Origin: an uncultured Bacteroidales bacterium
Lineage (GTDB): Bacteria; Bacteroidota; Bacteroidia; Bacteroidales; JAUNSR01
DNA: 7,041 nt
Reading direction: 5' to 3'
Assembly: GCA_947074165.1 (NCBI GenBank)
Contig: CAMTOT010000148.1
Coordinates: forward strand, 1 to 7,041
The notes below the pieces were generated by a model. That model searched no databases. It saw only the letters and a program-made list of their open reading frames with translations, and was not told the DNA's origin. Below are positions 6,754-7,041 of this stretch, in pieces. Every line of letters starts with the position of its first letter. Positions within the stretch are counted from its first letter, which is position 1. The translations under genes and the position numbers were made by a program.

Positions 6754-6874
6754 TCTCATAATGGAAAAAAAATCGCATCGTTTGATACTTATTTTCGCAT
6801 CGTCTGATGCAATAAATAGTATCGACGATGCGATTTATTGCATCAAACGATGCGATTTTTTTTCCATTATGAGA
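6754..6874. terminator. Long palindrome with A8/T8 tracts, likely bidirectional terminator
   Basis: Positions 6754-6786 and 6842-6874 are perfectly complementary over 33 bp. Inside lie a symmetric internal loop of 8 nt per side, a further 10-bp stem (6795-6804 with 6824-6833) and a 19-nt loop. Eight A at 6765-6772 and eight T at 6856-6863 flank the CG-containing core, so each strand reads as hairpin plus T8. It begins 20 bp after the pncB stop, a normal terminator place. Confidence 0.7.
6775..6853. repeat. Array of four mini-palindromes GCATCnnnnGATGC
   Basis: Within the large palindrome there are four short palindromes: GCATCGTTTGATAC (6775-6788), GCATCGTCTGATGC (6797-6810), GTATCGACGATGC (6819-6831) and GCATCAAACGATGC (6840-6853). 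Their starts are 22, 22 and 21 bp apart, and the three spacers are each 8 nt of nearly pure A/T (TTATTTTC, AATAAATA, GATTTATT). The CGCATCG/CGATGCG cores are symmetric around position 6814. This could be a REP/BIME-like element or a set of protein sites; no family is recognised. Confidence 0.75.
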
Positions 6875-6946
6875 TTAAAAATTACGATTTTCGGACTGAT
6901 ATAATCTATCTGCTTTTTAGGTTCAGATATGATTTCAGACTAAAAT

Positions 6947-7041
6947 AGATCGGAAGAGCGTCGTGTAGGGAAAGAGTGTACGGCCTGGGGTAGTTCTACG
7001 TGGTCGGCGTTGCATTACAAAACAAAATGATCGTATGATCT
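6947..7041 (+). other. Illumina TruSeq adapter read-through (artefact)
   Basis: From 6947 the sequence is AGATCGGAAGAGCG and continues exactly as the 33-nt TruSeq read-2 adapter to GAGTGT at 6979. An 8-nt stretch (6980-6987) fits an i5 index. Positions 6988-7016 then match the rest of the P5 adapter with about 22 of 29 bases, as expected for a poor-quality read end. The last 25 bases (A-rich) are past the adapter end. None of this is genomic. Confidence 0.97.

Larger units (their letters stand above)
6734..7041. other. Gene-free contig end
   Basis: No supportable gene lies after the pncB stop. The stretch holds the palindrome (6754-6874), then 72 bp of AT-rich DNA (6875-6946) in which nothing convincing is seen, then adapter sequence from 6947. 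A downstream neighbour of pncB cannot be read from this window. Confidence 0.85.

Noticed and set aside
6775..6853. CRISPR-like array of short repeats
   Set aside because: The repeats are 13-14 bp palindromes with 8-nt AT spacers, far too short for CRISPR, and no cas gene is near.
6754..6874. Library fold-back chimera as the cause of the large inverted repeat
   Set aside because: A fold-back would continue as the exact reverse complement of the left flank. Here the match stops after 33 bp plus about 4 bp with a bulge, and the inner part is imperfect, so the palindrome seems natural.
6906..6946. Minus-strand open stretch of 12 codons ending in TAG, possibly the tail of a gene convergent to pncB
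   Set aside because: It is too short to recognise and is cut by the adapter at 6947. The bidirectional look of the palindrome agrees with a convergent gene, but nothing in the residues supports one.

Overview
The window looks like the end of a contig from a low-GC member of the Bacteroidota, probably Bacteroidales. This is inferred from the gene families (a periplasmic-TPR hybrid-type sensor kinase without its own receiver, a DUF2147 protein, an orphan PL9 lyase, a long-form PncB), from the general absence of Shine-Dalgarno motifs before the starts, and from one exact Bacteroidota-type -7 box (TAnnTTTG). No single marker fixes the genus.

Layout, left to right. (1) Positions 2-1279, plus strand: a sensor histidine kinase, open at the left edge, with signal peptide, two TPR-like repeats, one membrane span, HisKA and HATPase_c. 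(2) Positions 1245-1988, minus strand: gpmA, phosphoglycerate mutase, whose 3' end overlaps the kinase 3' end tail to tail by 35 bp. (3) Positions 1991-2034: a strong hairpin directly against the gpmA start codon. (4) Positions 2094-3416, minus strand: a secreted PL9-type pectate/rhamnogalacturonan lyase. (5) A 205-bp divergent AT-rich promoter region. (6) Positions 3622-4056, plus strand: a secreted DUF2147 protein. (7) Positions 4069-4110: a perfect bidirectional terminator. (8) Positions 4134-4583, minus strand: a Spy/CpxP-like small envelope protein with a Gly/Tyr/Met-rich segment. (9) A 173-bp divergent intergenic region. (10) Positions 4757-6733, plus strand: a nicotinamidase gene and pncB 12 bp apart, together converting nicotinamide to nicotinate and then to nicotinate mononucleotide (NAD salvage). 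(11) Positions 6734-7041: no gene. It holds a 121-bp palindrome built from four regularly spaced mini-palindromes, 72 bp of AT-rich sequence, and finally 95 bp of Illumina adapter read-through, which is not genomic.

Apart from the NAD salvage pair, the genes do not form one pathway: central glycolysis, pectin degradation, envelope proteins and an orphan sensor kinase lie next to each other. I see no mobile element, CRISPR array, RNA gene or defence system. The least ordinary piece of DNA is the palindrome array downstream of pncB; the rest is mostly standard core and accessory content.
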